DNA of 64,000 nucleotides, taken from AP-15 sp963724435 (GTDB taxonomy: Bacteria > Pseudomonadota > Alphaproteobacteria > ATCC43930 > CGMCC-115725). The number at the start of each line of letters is the position of its first letter. Position 1 is the first letter of the stretch. This document shows, one piece after another, positions 18,514-26,394 of the stretch. A program made the translations under genes and the position numbers. Below the pieces are notes generated by a model, which saw nothing but the letters and a program-made list of their open reading frames with translations, was not told where the DNA came from and ran no database searches. Where the stretch lies: positions 114,730-178,729 of the forward strand of contig CAVRUN010000021.1 in the NCBI GenBank assembly GCA_963724435.1, given 5' to 3'.

Positions 18514-19134
18514 TTAACGGTGACCGCCGCCCCCGCCATGGCCGCCACCACCGCCGCCCCAGCCGCCGCCGTGGCCACCGCCCCAACCACCGCCACCGCC
18601 ACCACCCCAGCCGCCGCCGTGGTACCCCGCATAGCCGCCGCGATAGCCGTAACCGTAGCCGCGACCGTAACCCCAGCCCCGACCATAGCCCCAACCCCAG
18701 CCGCGACCACCCCAGCCCCAGCCCCAACCGGGCCAGCCCCACCAGCCTGCGTACCACCAAGGCGACCAGCCCCACCACGGCCATCCCCCGGCATAGTAGG
18801 GCCAGCCCCAGCCCGAACCGGACCAGTAAGGATCATAAGAATAACCGCCCTGATACGGCGCCGGATTCCCGTAACCACCGTAAGGCTGCTGATAACCGTA
18901 AGGCTGCTGATAACCGTAAGGCTGCTGATAAGAGTAGTTGGGTGCCGCGGTGCTCGGCTGCTGATAAGAATAATTCGGCTGATAGGAATAATTCGGCGCG
19001 GTCTGCTGTGGGTAAGAGTAAGTCTGCGCCCAAGCCGAAACCGTCGACTCGCCGACTACCCCGACGCCCGCCAACAGCGCAATCCCCGCAAAAGCAGTGC
19101 GCCGCAACCGACCCAACCCCGCGCCCACCGGCAT
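18514..19134 (-). CDS. Secreted low-complexity Tyr/Gln-rich then Gly/Trp-rich protein
   Basis: About 206 residues from ATG 19134, which has GGAGGAAG about 4-11 bp upstream; the ORF start at GTG 19146 would lie inside that ribosome site. The N-terminus LRRTAFAGIALLAGVGVVGESTVSAWAQ is a clear Sec signal ending near AWA-Q. The mature part begins with NYSYQ and QQPYGY repeats, continues with a Trp/Pro/Tyr section (YYAGGWPWWGWSPWW), then GRGWGYGRG-type repeats and a terminal poly-Gly/His segment. No folded domain recognised. Composition of the first half (Y, Q, N, S, P) is prion-like and the second resembles glycine-rich cell-surface proteins. Function unknown. An antisense Pro-rich ORF across it is a composition artefact. 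Confidence 0.8.
   Translation of the reverse strand: MPVGAGLGRLRRTAFAGIALLAGVGVVGESTVSAWAQTYSYPQQTAPNYSYQPNYSYQQPSTAAPNYSYQQPYGYQQPYGYQQPYGGYGNPAPYQGGYSYDPYWSGSGWGWPYYAGGWPWWGWSPWWYAGWWGWPGWGWGWGGRGWGWGYGRGWGYGRGYGYGYRGGYAGYHGGGWGGGGGGGWGGGHGGGWGGGGGGHGGGGGHR
18881..18934. repeat. 18-bp tandem repeat, three copies, in the low-complexity gene
   Basis: The 18-mer TAAGGCTGCTGATAACCG occurs at 18881-18898 and 18899-18916, followed by a third copy at 18917-18934 ending AGAG. On the minus strand it encodes a QQPYGY hexapeptide. Copy number could change by slippage without breaking the frame. Confidence 0.9.
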
Positions 19135-19293
19135 CACTTCCTCCACACAGCCCCGCCCAGGCTCGGCGAACCCCCGCCCGGGCTAGAAGATAACGTGCTA
19201 TATGGATAGGCCATTCCGCTTGTCATCCTCCCCGTCGGCCGCCGCATATAAGGTCACATCGGGGTCACAGCGCGGCTTTCGGCTGGAGAGGAA

Positions 19294-19728
19294 ATGGCCA
19301 AACCCGGCAAGCGTTCGGCGCAATCGGCCTCCCGTGAACCGCCGAACTCGGCGCCGCTGATCCGGGTCGTCGCAATGCCGGCGGACGCGAACCCGAATGG
19401 CGATATCTTTGGCGGCTGGCTGTTGGCGCAGATGGATCTTGCCGGCGGCAATCTCGCGGTCCAGCGGGCGCGCGGCCGCTGCGCTACGGTCGCCGTCGAC
19501 GCCATGGTGTTTCACGAGCCGGTTTTTGTCGGCGACGAGGTCAGCTGCTATGGCGAGGTGATCCGCACCGGCCGAACCTCGATCACGACGCGCATCGAAG
19601 CATGGCGGCGCAACCTTTTTTCGGGCGAGGTGCGCAAGGTCACAGAAGCGATCTTTACCTATGTCGCACTCGGCGACGACCGCCGTCCACGCCCACTGGA
19701 GCCGCTATCGATCGACACGAAAAGCTGA
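19294..19728 (+). CDS. Acyl-CoA thioesterase, YciA-type hotdog fold
   Basis: Single hotdog-domain acyl-CoA thioesterase of 144 residues. The block MPADANPNGDIFGGWLLAQMD at 28-48 is the YciA signature and includes the catalytic Asp/Asn region. AVDAMVFHEPVFVGDEVSCYGEV follows. GAGAGGAA directly precedes ATG 19294. The first 20 residues are a Ser/Pro-rich extension not seen in E. coli YciA. A free-standing rightward gene between two leftward units. Confidence 0.92.
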   Translation: MAKPGKRSAQSASREPPNSAPLIRVVAMPADANPNGDIFGGWLLAQMDLAGGNLAVQRARGRCATVAVDAMVFHEPVFVGDEVSCYGEVIRTGRTSITTRIEAWRRNLFSGEVRKVTEAIFTYVALGDDRRPRPLEPLSIDTKS

Positions 19729-19769
19729 CTTGAGAAACGGAGTCTTGGCCCGATAGCCGGCGCGTCCGG

Positions 19770-20912
19770 TCAGTCGCGGACGAGATGGTTTCGCGCTTCG
19801 TCCCACCAGGCGCGCACGCGCATGCCGGGGGCTAGCGACAAGGAAGCTGCAGCACCCTGGTTCTGCTGATAGGCGATCAACGGCTCACCGTTTGGCAGAC
19901 GCAAGTAAAGATGGCTGACAAAGCCGTGATAGACGATTTGCTCGACCACGGCATCGATGCTGTTCGCCTGTGGCGGGGCATCGCCCGCGAGCGGCGCGGC
20001 CACCGGTTCAACCGTGATCGCCTCCGGCCGCAACGCCACGGTGACCGGGCTTCCGAGCGGGCGCGCTACCCCGACCGTCAGCATGGCACCACCATCGGCG
20101 GCGATCCGCGCCGACCCCTCCGCTACTCGATCGACGCGGCCGTGAAAGAAATTCGCGGCGCCGAGGAAACTCGCGACAAAGCGCGAGGTCGGCCGCTGAT
20201 AGACCTCCGCCGGCGATCCGGTCTGCTCCAATTGGCCGTCGCGCATGATCGCGATCCGGTCCGCCATCGTCAGCGCCTCGTCCTGGTCATGCGTCACCAT
20301 AACCGTCGTAATTCCCAGCCGGCGCTGTAATCCCCGCAACTCGACCTGCATTTCCTGGCGCAAGCTCTTGTCGAGCGCGCCCAATGGTTCGTCCAGCAAC
20401 AATAGGGTCGGCCGGATGACGAGTGCGCGCGCCAACGCCACGCGCTGCTGCTGGCCTCCCGACAGCTGCGCCGGCATTCGCTTGCCGTAATCGCCGAGTT
20501 GGACTAATTGCAATGCCGCTGCAACTCGCGCTGCTCTCGCGTCGCGCGGGATGCCGCGGGCTTCGAGCCCAAAGGCGACGTTGTCGGCGACATTCATATG
20601 CGGGAACAGCGCGTAATTCTGAAACAGCATGCCGATGTTGCGGCGATGCGCCGGCAGCCGTGATATAGGCCGGTCGTCGAGAAAAATCTCGCCGGCGCTC
20701 GGCTCGATCAAGCCGGCGACCATGCGCAATGTCGTCGTCTTGCCGCAGCCCGAAGGACCGAGCAGCGCCACCATGCTGCCCGGTTCGATTGCCAGAGTCA
20801 GCCGGTCGACCGCGCGGGTTTCTCGAAATACGCGGGTCAGTTCGCGCAGGCGCAGCGCTACCGCGCCCGCGGCGAAATCACGAGATGAAAACTTCGTTGT
20901 ACTTTTCGACAA
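19770..20912 (-). CDS. ABC transporter ATP-binding protein, spermidine/putrescine (PotA)-like
   Basis: Cytoplasmic ATPase of the importer encoded here. Counting from TTG 20912: Walker A GPSGCGKTT at 52-60, Q-loop FQNYALF near 97-103, signature LSGGQ at 150-154, Walker B LLLLDE at 170-175, and a C-terminal TOBE domain (VTVALRPEAITVEP). The start is uncertain. The open frame runs far upstream through the binding-protein gene, and no ATG is available before Walker A. TTG 20912, which overlaps the binding-protein gene's 3' end by about 35 bp, gives a normal N-terminus. Last gene of a four-gene leftward operon. Confidence 0.9.
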   Translation of the reverse strand: MSKSTTKFSSRDFAAGAVALRLRELTRVFRETRAVDRLTLAIEPGSMVALLGPSGCGKTTTLRMVAGLIEPSAGEIFLDDRPISRLPAHRRNIGMLFQNYALFPHMNVADNVAFGLEARGIPRDARAARVAAALQLVQLGDYGKRMPAQLSGGQQQRVALARALVIRPTLLLLDEPLGALDKSLRQEMQVELRGLQRRLGITTVMVTHDQDEALTMADRIAIMRDGQLEQTGSPAEVYQRPTSRFVASFLGAANFFHGRVDRVAEGSARIAADGGAMLTVGVARPLGSPVTVALRPEAITVEPVAAPLAGDAPPQANSIDAVVEQIVYHGFVSHLYLRLPNGEPLIAYQQNQGAAASLSLAPGMRVRAWWDEARNHLVRD

Positions 20913-21945
20913 GCTTTGGCCGGAGCGGATTGATGAAGTTCCAGTCGGGGCTGAAAATTCCCATCTCGTCCATCTTGCTTTCGGGATAGGCGATATATTT
21001 TGCGACATCCGGCTTGAACTCCAGGCCACTGATGGTCGGCGCCGCGAGCGTAGCTTCGGCAAGCCCTTGCTGCACGCCGGGATCGAGCATCCAGTTGATA
21101 AAGGCGATCCCGAGCTCGCGATCGGGCGCGTTCTTGACCAAAGTACAGGTATTGATCCCGGCAAATGTCCCTTCGCGCGGATAGCACATCGCGACCGGCG
21201 CGCCCTTGGCGTTGTAGGGATTGACGCTCTTTGAATAAAACAGGCCGGCAACATCGGCCTGCCCTTGGATCATCTGCGTGATTGCCTCCTCGTTCTGGAA
21301 GATGCTGAGCACGTTGGGCTTTAGCGCCTCCATTTTAGGCCAGGCCTGATCGAGCAGGTATTGCGCCTGGGCGTAGGGTTTGCCGGTGGCGAGGGTGACC
21401 GCGGCGATCAACAAATAGACGCTCTGCGTCGCCTTGGGCGTTTCCATCAGAAAGCGCTGGCGGAATTTCGGGTCCCACAATTCGGCATAGGTTTCGAGCG
21501 GCTTGGTGGTTTGGGTGGCGTAGGCTAGGCTTGCCGTCGACATCGCAAACCCGGCGCCATACCCGTCATAAAACACAAAGCGTTTTAATAGCCGCTTCAT
21601 GTTTGGGATTTCGTCTACCGGCAGTTTCTCCATTAGCCCTTCGTTTTTCCCCATCGCCACCCCGACATCGTCGACAAACATGACGCTGTAGCGCGGATTG
21701 TTACGTGTGGCGCGCAACGCGGCGATCTGTTCGAGCGTGACGCCCAAGGTCGTGTAGACCTTGCAATTGTGCTTGGCCTCGAACGCCGGGATAATCGTTT
21801 TGCGGACATGCTCGCCCTGCTTGCCGGTGTAGATGCCGACCGTGATCGAACGCTCCGCCGCCCGGCTATGCGGCCCGATGACAAAGGGTGCCGCGAGCGC
21901 CGCAGCGGCGCCAAGCACGGTCCGCCGCGCTATTTTTGTGCTCAA
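20878..21945 (-). CDS. ABC transporter periplasmic binding protein, polyamine/iron-type (PotD-like fold)
   Basis: Extracellular solute-binding protein of 355 residues. N-terminus MSTKIARRTVLGAAAALAAPFVIGPHSRAAE carries a twin-arginine-like motif, a hydrophobic core and an Ala-rich cleavage site. The mature part has VGIYTGKQGEHVRKTIIPAFEAKHNCKV and later INTCTLVKNAPDRELGIAFINWMLDPGVQQGLAE, typical of cluster-D binding proteins for polyamines, thiamine or Fe(III). The permeases look PotB/PotC-like, so polyamine or another small cation is likely, but the ligand is not proven. It is the third gene of the operon; 25 bp separate it from the permease stop. Confidence 0.93.
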   Translation of the reverse strand: MSTKIARRTVLGAAAALAAPFVIGPHSRAAERSITVGIYTGKQGEHVRKTIIPAFEAKHNCKVYTTLGVTLEQIAALRATRNNPRYSVMFVDDVGVAMGKNEGLMEKLPVDEIPNMKRLLKRFVFYDGYGAGFAMSTASLAYATQTTKPLETYAELWDPKFRQRFLMETPKATQSVYLLIAAVTLATGKPYAQAQYLLDQAWPKMEALKPNVLSIFQNEEAITQMIQGQADVAGLFYSKSVNPYNAKGAPVAMCYPREGTFAGINTCTLVKNAPDRELGIAFINWMLDPGVQQGLAEATLAAPTISGLEFKPDVAKYIAYPESKMDEMGIFSPDWNFINPLRPKLVEKYNEVFIS

Positions 21946-21970
21946 AGCAGTTTCTCCTGTTGCTGAGGGA

Positions 21971-22774
21971 TTACATCGCCAGCCCGCGGCGCAACCCGGC
22001 GACCCGCTCCACGATCAGCACGACCACCACCGCCAATACGATCAGCAGAGTCGAGATCGCCGCCAATGACGGCTCGAAGACATTGGCGATGCGCTGGAAA
22101 ATCAACAGCGGCACCGGATTGTGCTGGGCGTCGGCGAGCCACATCGAGATCGGGAAATTGTCGAACGACACCATAAAGGCAAACAGCGCGCCGGCGGCGA
22201 GGCCGGGGGCGATCTGCGGCGCGGTGATCCGGCGAAACACCCGCCAACGCCCCGCACCCAGCGTCTGCGCCGCCTCTTCCAGCGTGCGGTCGGCGAGCAT
22301 CAGGCTAGCGGTCACCGTGCGCACGACATAGGGCATTGTCACCAGCACATGGGCGATAAACAGATTGAGCGGAGTGTTGTCGGAGCGCAGCATCGAGAAC
22401 AGCTGCAACAATGCTACGCCGGTGATCAGCACCGGGAAGACCAGCGGCGACAATAGCAACGCCGCCGCCGCGTCGCGGCCCGGGAACTGGCCGCGCACGA
22501 CCGCGAACGCGGCCGGCACCCCCAATAACAACGCGCCGATCGTCGCGGCCAATGCCAGCTCGGTGCTGAACCCGAGCGAACTGAGGAATTCGGGGTCGCG
22601 CACCACTTGCCCGTACCATTTGAGCGTGAAGCTGCGCGGCGGGAACACGACAAAGGCGGTGTCGTTGAACGAAATCGCAACCGTCACGACGAGCGGCGCC
22701 AAGGTGAAGATCAGCACCGCCGCCGTAATCGGCAGCAACAGCCAGGCGAGCGGGCCCGTCAGTCGGCTGTTCAT
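21971..22774 (-). CDS. ABC transporter permease, PotC-like
   Basis: Inner-membrane permease of about 267 residues with six predicted hydrophobic segments. The MetI-type cytoplasmic loop EEAAQTLGAGRWRVFRRITAPQIAPGL supplies the EAA motif that docks on the ATPase. The start ATG 22774 overlaps the upstream permease stop as ATGA, so translation is coupled. The longer open frame to 23773 is antisense-like Arg-rich noise through the upstream permease and is rejected. Confidence 0.93.
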   Translation of the reverse strand: MNSRLTGPLAWLLLPITAAVLIFTLAPLVVTVAISFNDTAFVVFPPRSFTLKWYGQVVRDPEFLSSLGFSTELALAATIGALLLGVPAAFAVVRGQFPGRDAAAALLLSPLVFPVLITGVALLQLFSMLRSDNTPLNLFIAHVLVTMPYVVRTVTASLMLADRTLEEAAQTLGAGRWRVFRRITAPQIAPGLAAGALFAFMVSFDNFPISMWLADAQHNPVPLLIFQRIANVFEPSLAAISTLLIVLAVVVVLIVERVAGLRRGLAM

Positions 22775-23706
22775 CGGGCATCCCGCGTTGCCGCGCGGCG
22801 GTCCAACAGGCGCATCGAGACGATGTTGACGCCCAACACGATTGCGACGAGCACACTCGCGACCGTGGCGCCAAACGGCCAGTCGTAGACCGCGAGGATC
22901 TGCTGATCGACCAACATGCCCAACATTTGCGCGCTGCTGCCGCCGAGAATGGCAGGCGTCACAAACGAGCCGGCGGTCAATGAGAACACCAACGTGCTGC
23001 CGACCGCGAGCCCCGGCAGGCTCAGCGGAAAGGTGATACGGCGAAAGCGGCGCCAGGCGGTGGCGCCGAGCGTCGTTGCCGCGTCGTCGAGCGAGGGGTC
23101 GATTTTGCCCAATGCCGAGGCCAATGGCAGCACCATCAGCGGAAAAAAGACGTGCAGCGAGCCGATCTCGACAGCGGCCTCGGTGTAAAGCAGCCGCAGC
23201 GGATGCCGGATAAAACCGGTCGCGAGCAACAGCCAATTCAGCACCCCGGTCGGGCCGTTGCCGAGTATTACCTGCCAGCCATAGGTGCGGACGACGACGC
23301 TGACGATCAGCGGCGCGATGACGATCATCGTTATAATGCTCGCCGCCGTAGCGGTCGTGCGCACCATGACCAGCGCCACCGGATAGGCGAGCAATGCCGC
23401 TGCAACCGTCGTCACCAGGCTGATGCGCAACGTGGTCAGCAAGACGTGTGAATAGAGTGCGGTGCCAAAGAAATGGGCGTAATGCGCCGCGGTCAGCGGC
23501 AATCCGACCGTGCCCTGCGCCGATTGGGTCAGAAAGCTGTAGGCGAACAATGTCGCGGCGGGCAGCAGGAAAAAGAACGCCAGGAAGAGCACGGCGGGTA
23601 GCAGCTGCGCGCCGGCGATCAGCAGGCTCGGCGTCAGTCGCGGCGCCCGGCGATGAAGCGGGGCGGCGAGGGGGATAGAACTGATTGCGGCCGGAGAAGC
23701 GGCCAT
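22771..23706 (-). CDS. ABC transporter permease, PotB-like
   Basis: First gene of the four-gene importer operon (permease, permease, binding protein, ATPase). 311 residues; six hydrophobic segments, including LLPAVLFLAFFFLLPAATLFAYSFL at the N-terminus. The EAA loop reads DDAATTLGATAWRRFRRITFPLSLPGLAVGS. The N-terminal extension of about 30 residues is Ala/Pro-rich. The promoter would lie in the 150 bp shared with the divergent CitE-like gene. Confidence 0.93.
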   Translation of the reverse strand: MAASPAAISSIPLAAPLHRRAPRLTPSLLIAGAQLLPAVLFLAFFFLLPAATLFAYSFLTQSAQGTVGLPLTAAHYAHFFGTALYSHVLLTTLRISLVTTVAAALLAYPVALVMVRTTATAASIITMIVIAPLIVSVVVRTYGWQVILGNGPTGVLNWLLLATGFIRHPLRLLYTEAAVEIGSLHVFFPLMVLPLASALGKIDPSLDDAATTLGATAWRRFRRITFPLSLPGLAVGSTLVFSLTAGSFVTPAILGGSSAQMLGMLVDQQILAVYDWPFGATVASVLVAIVLGVNIVSMRLLDRRAATRDAR

Positions 23707-23856
23707 TCGAGACTCCGATTGCGGTTCCCCGGCACTCCTCCCCGACCCGATCTACGCAAGGTCCATGCCACACGGCGCCGGTCGACAGCGCCCCGCTCGA
23801 GGCGTATCTCCGCGGCGATGCCGATAATCGCCCGCTAATCGTGAGGAGCGCTTCGC

Positions 23857-24765
23857 TTGCCGCCGAGAATTCGCCCGCGCCGCAGCGTGCTGTTTATGCC
23901 CGGGGCCAATCTGCGCGCGCTCGAAAAGGCGCGCGACCTGCCGGCCGATGGGCTGATCTTTGATCTCGAAGATGCGGTGGCGCCGACCGCCAAGGACACC
24001 GCCCGCGCCGCGGTGGCGCAAGCGCTGCAAGCGGGCGGCTACGGCCGGCGCGAATTGGTGCTGCGGGTCAACGCCCTAGAGACGCCGTGGGGCGAAGCCG
24101 ACCTCACCGCGGCGGCCGGACTGCCGATCGATGCGGTGCTATTGCCAAAGGTCGAGAGCGCCGACCAGGTATGCCGAGTGGTCTCGCGGGTCGATGAATT
24201 GCGCGCGCCCGCCGCGCTCGCGGTGTGGTGCATGCTGGAGACGCCGCGCGGCATTCTCGCGGCTGGGGAAATCGCCGCCGCCAGCCCGCGGGTCGCGGCC
24301 TTGGTCGCCGGCACCTCCGATCTGACCAACGATCTGCACGCCTTACACACGCGCGACCGCGCTCCGCTGATAACGGCACTCGGTCTGCTGCTGCTTGCTG
24401 CGCGGTCTCATGGGCTGGCGGCGCTCGACGGCGTCCACCTCGATCTCGCCGACGACGAAGGGTTTGCCTTCGCGTGCCATCAGGGCCGCGCATTCGGCTT
24501 CGACGGCAAAACCCTGATCCACCCCAAGCAGATCGAACCGGCAAATGCCGCCTTTGCCCCGAGCCCGGAGGAAGTGGCGTGGTCGAGGCGAGTTGTCGCG
24601 GCCCATGCCAAAGCCGAGGCGCAGGGCATCGGGGTAACACTGCTCGACGGCCGGCTCGTCGAAAATCTACATGTCGACGAAGCGCGCCGCGTATTGGCGA
24701 TTGCCGACGAAATAGAGCATCCGCCGGCCGAACAGGCAACCGCAGTTCAGCCTAGGCCCGATTAA
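23857..24765 (+). CDS. HpcH/HpaI/CitE-family CoA-ester lyase
   Basis: TIM-barrel aldolase/lyase of 302 residues resembling citrate-lyase beta chains and malyl/citramalyl-CoA lyases. RRSVLFMPGANLRALEKARDLPADGLIFDLEDAV gives the Asp-Glu metal pair; VLPKVESADQV and CMLETPRGIL supply the Glu ligand; FGFDGKTLIHPKQIEPAN is the CoA-site signature. Start is TTG 23857 with GTGAGGAGCG about 10 bp upstream. The stop overlaps the convergent MBL gene stop by 4 bp. No citrate-lyase alpha or gamma genes are nearby, so it is a stand-alone CoA-ester lyase. Confidence 0.9.
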   Translation: MPPRIRPRRSVLFMPGANLRALEKARDLPADGLIFDLEDAVAPTAKDTARAAVAQALQAGGYGRRELVLRVNALETPWGEADLTAAAGLPIDAVLLPKVESADQVCRVVSRVDELRAPAALAVWCMLETPRGILAAGEIAAASPRVAALVAGTSDLTNDLHALHTRDRAPLITALGLLLLAARSHGLAALDGVHLDLADDEGFAFACHQGRAFGFDGKTLIHPKQIEPANAAFAPSPEEVAWSRRVVAAHAKAEAQGIGVTLLDGRLVENLHVDEARRVLAIADEIEHPPAEQATAVQPRPD

Positions 24766-26381
24766 TTATCGAGCCGCCACTCGTAGAATAGCGGCCCCGC
24801 AAACGATTTGCCCTGCTTGTCGCTGGCCCGGAAGCGCTTGTCGTCCGGCAGGTGATCGTCATCCATGCGCACGACGACGTCATTGCGCGCCTTTAACGCG
24901 TCCAGGAGGCCGGGCAGTGGCATCCCATCCCAACGCTTTTTGACCGCCATCTCGTGATCCACCGGCAGCAGGGCGGCAAGGCCATGCGGCATCAGCTCGA
25001 GCCCATGCTCGCGCAATGTTGCGTTGTGACTGCCGTGATGGCCGACCTTGTAGAAAACGGTGCGCTTCAGCAGATCGGTTGCTGAGATCGCCTTGTTGCC
25101 CTCCATGGCCCAATTTACTTGCTGCCAGGATAGCCAGTTGCCGACTTGCGCATCGGCCGGGAATAGCAAAACCTCTCCGCCGGGTGAGAGTTCGATCGCC
25201 AGTACTAGGCTCGTATTGTTGGTCGCCGAATCCAAATTCAATGCGAATTGGGCGGCATTGCCGAGCCAGTCCTCGTCGATGCGGCGCCAGCTCTGATCCT
25301 GATCGCCCATATCGCTGCCGGGCCCATAATAATGACGCTGCAGGAACTCGGCAGTCGCGTCGGGCATCCTCAAATCGCCGCCCTGCTGCGGATCACGCAG
25401 CTCGCGGCCATACACGTTGTCGAACGGACACCATTTATCGCTGCCGTCGGTCGTGCCGCTGCCGCCCAGCGCCGCCGCGCCAAAAAACGCGTTGTGGCCC
25501 TCGTCATTAGCCGCCAGGTGATAGACCTCATCGGCCACGAAAGTCTTTTTAAGCAATGCCTCTTCGCGCGGCGGGCCGAGAGTATAGATCCGCACGCCGG
25601 GGAGATCGGGGCTGGTCCAGGGCGTGTCGCCTGGTTTCCAATAGCGGACATGCTCGCCGTTGCGACCGCCAAGGGCGCGGGCATTCTCCATCGCCTGAGC
25701 CGTGGCGCCGAGATGCTTTTGCCCTTGGCCTCCGCCGTTCGCTGCAAGGTTGGCCGCCATTCCCTGGCTCGCCAGATTGGCACGAGCCTGCAGCAGCTCC
25801 TCCGGACCGAGGCCAAAGAACGCCATCAGTTCGGCGACGCCGTCGGCCATGGTCTTCGTCTGCGACGACATCGCGCGATTGCTCGATTGCAGTTGTCCGA
25901 CCATTGCCGCGAGCTGGTTGACCTGAGCGGCGCGCACCTTGTTGAGCTTTTGGCCGAGCGAGTCGTCGGGATCTTCGGTCCAGGCGAACCATACTTTTCC
26001 GACCTGCAGCTGCCCGTCCTTGCGTTGTTGGTCGCTGCCGCAGAACAAGCCGTTCAATCCGGCGAAGGCGGCGACATGGTCGTAGTGCTCATGGGTGATC
26101 ACCAATATGTCCACCCGCCCGCCGGTGTCTGCTGCGATATCGGCGATGATCTCGGACAGGCGGTCGTTGACGCTTGGGGTTCCGAGGATAACCCCGCAAT
26201 CGATCAGCATGTGCCAGGGAGCGCGGTCCTGCTTTGGCAATGTGATCAGGAAACAGTCGCCCAATCCTTGCCGGTACATCCGGACCGCTGCCCGCCCCAG
26301 CGCGGGCGTTGACGAGGCCTGGCCTTCCGTTCCATTGGTCGGGGGCTGCGTCTGCGACGCCGGTTTTTTGCTTTGTGCCAT
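24762..26381 (-). CDS. MBL-fold metallo-hydrolase, ComEC/Rec2-like C-terminal type, third gene of protease operon
   Basis: 539 residues from ATG 26381, which has GAGGGAGGG about 8 bp upstream. The entry motif VRMYRQGLGDCFLITLP (33-49) and metal-binding HEHYDH (97-102) are those of ComEC/Rec2-like metallo-beta-lactamase hydrolases. Later come VLLFPADAQVGNW (405-416) with a metal Asp, and YKVGHHGSHN (444-453), the distal His region. Between them is an unusual insert of about 200 residues (roughly 130-330), Gln/Ala-rich in its first half and possibly helical. No signal peptide or membrane segment, so it is cytoplasmic. Begins 13 bp after the metalloprotease stop. Relatives act on nucleic acids or cyclic nucleotides, but the substrate here is unknown. 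Confidence 0.88.
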   Translation of the reverse strand: MAQSKKPASQTQPPTNGTEGQASSTPALGRAAVRMYRQGLGDCFLITLPKQDRAPWHMLIDCGVILGTPSVNDRLSEIIADIAADTGGRVDILVITHEHYDHVAAFAGLNGLFCGSDQQRKDGQLQVGKVWFAWTEDPDDSLGQKLNKVRAAQVNQLAAMVGQLQSSNRAMSSQTKTMADGVAELMAFFGLGPEELLQARANLASQGMAANLAANGGGQGQKHLGATAQAMENARALGGRNGEHVRYWKPGDTPWTSPDLPGVRIYTLGPPREEALLKKTFVADEVYHLAANDEGHNAFFGAAALGGSGTTDGSDKWCPFDNVYGRELRDPQQGGDLRMPDATAEFLQRHYYGPGSDMGDQDQSWRRIDEDWLGNAAQFALNLDSATNNTSLVLAIELSPGGEVLLFPADAQVGNWLSWQQVNWAMEGNKAISATDLLKRTVFYKVGHHGSHNATLREHGLELMPHGLAALLPVDHEMAVKKRWDGMPLPGLLDALKARNDVVVRMDDDHLPDDKRFRASDKQGKSFAGPLFYEWRLDN

Positions 26382-26394
26382 CGTATGCCCTCCC

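Noticed and set aside
18881..18934. Possible CRISPR repeats
   Set aside because: Units are directly abutting with no spacers and lie in a coding frame.
18412..19209. Pro/Ala-rich plus-strand ORFs opposite the Gly/Trp-rich gene
   Set aside because: Antisense of a low-complexity sequence; the minus strand has a signal peptide and ribosome site.
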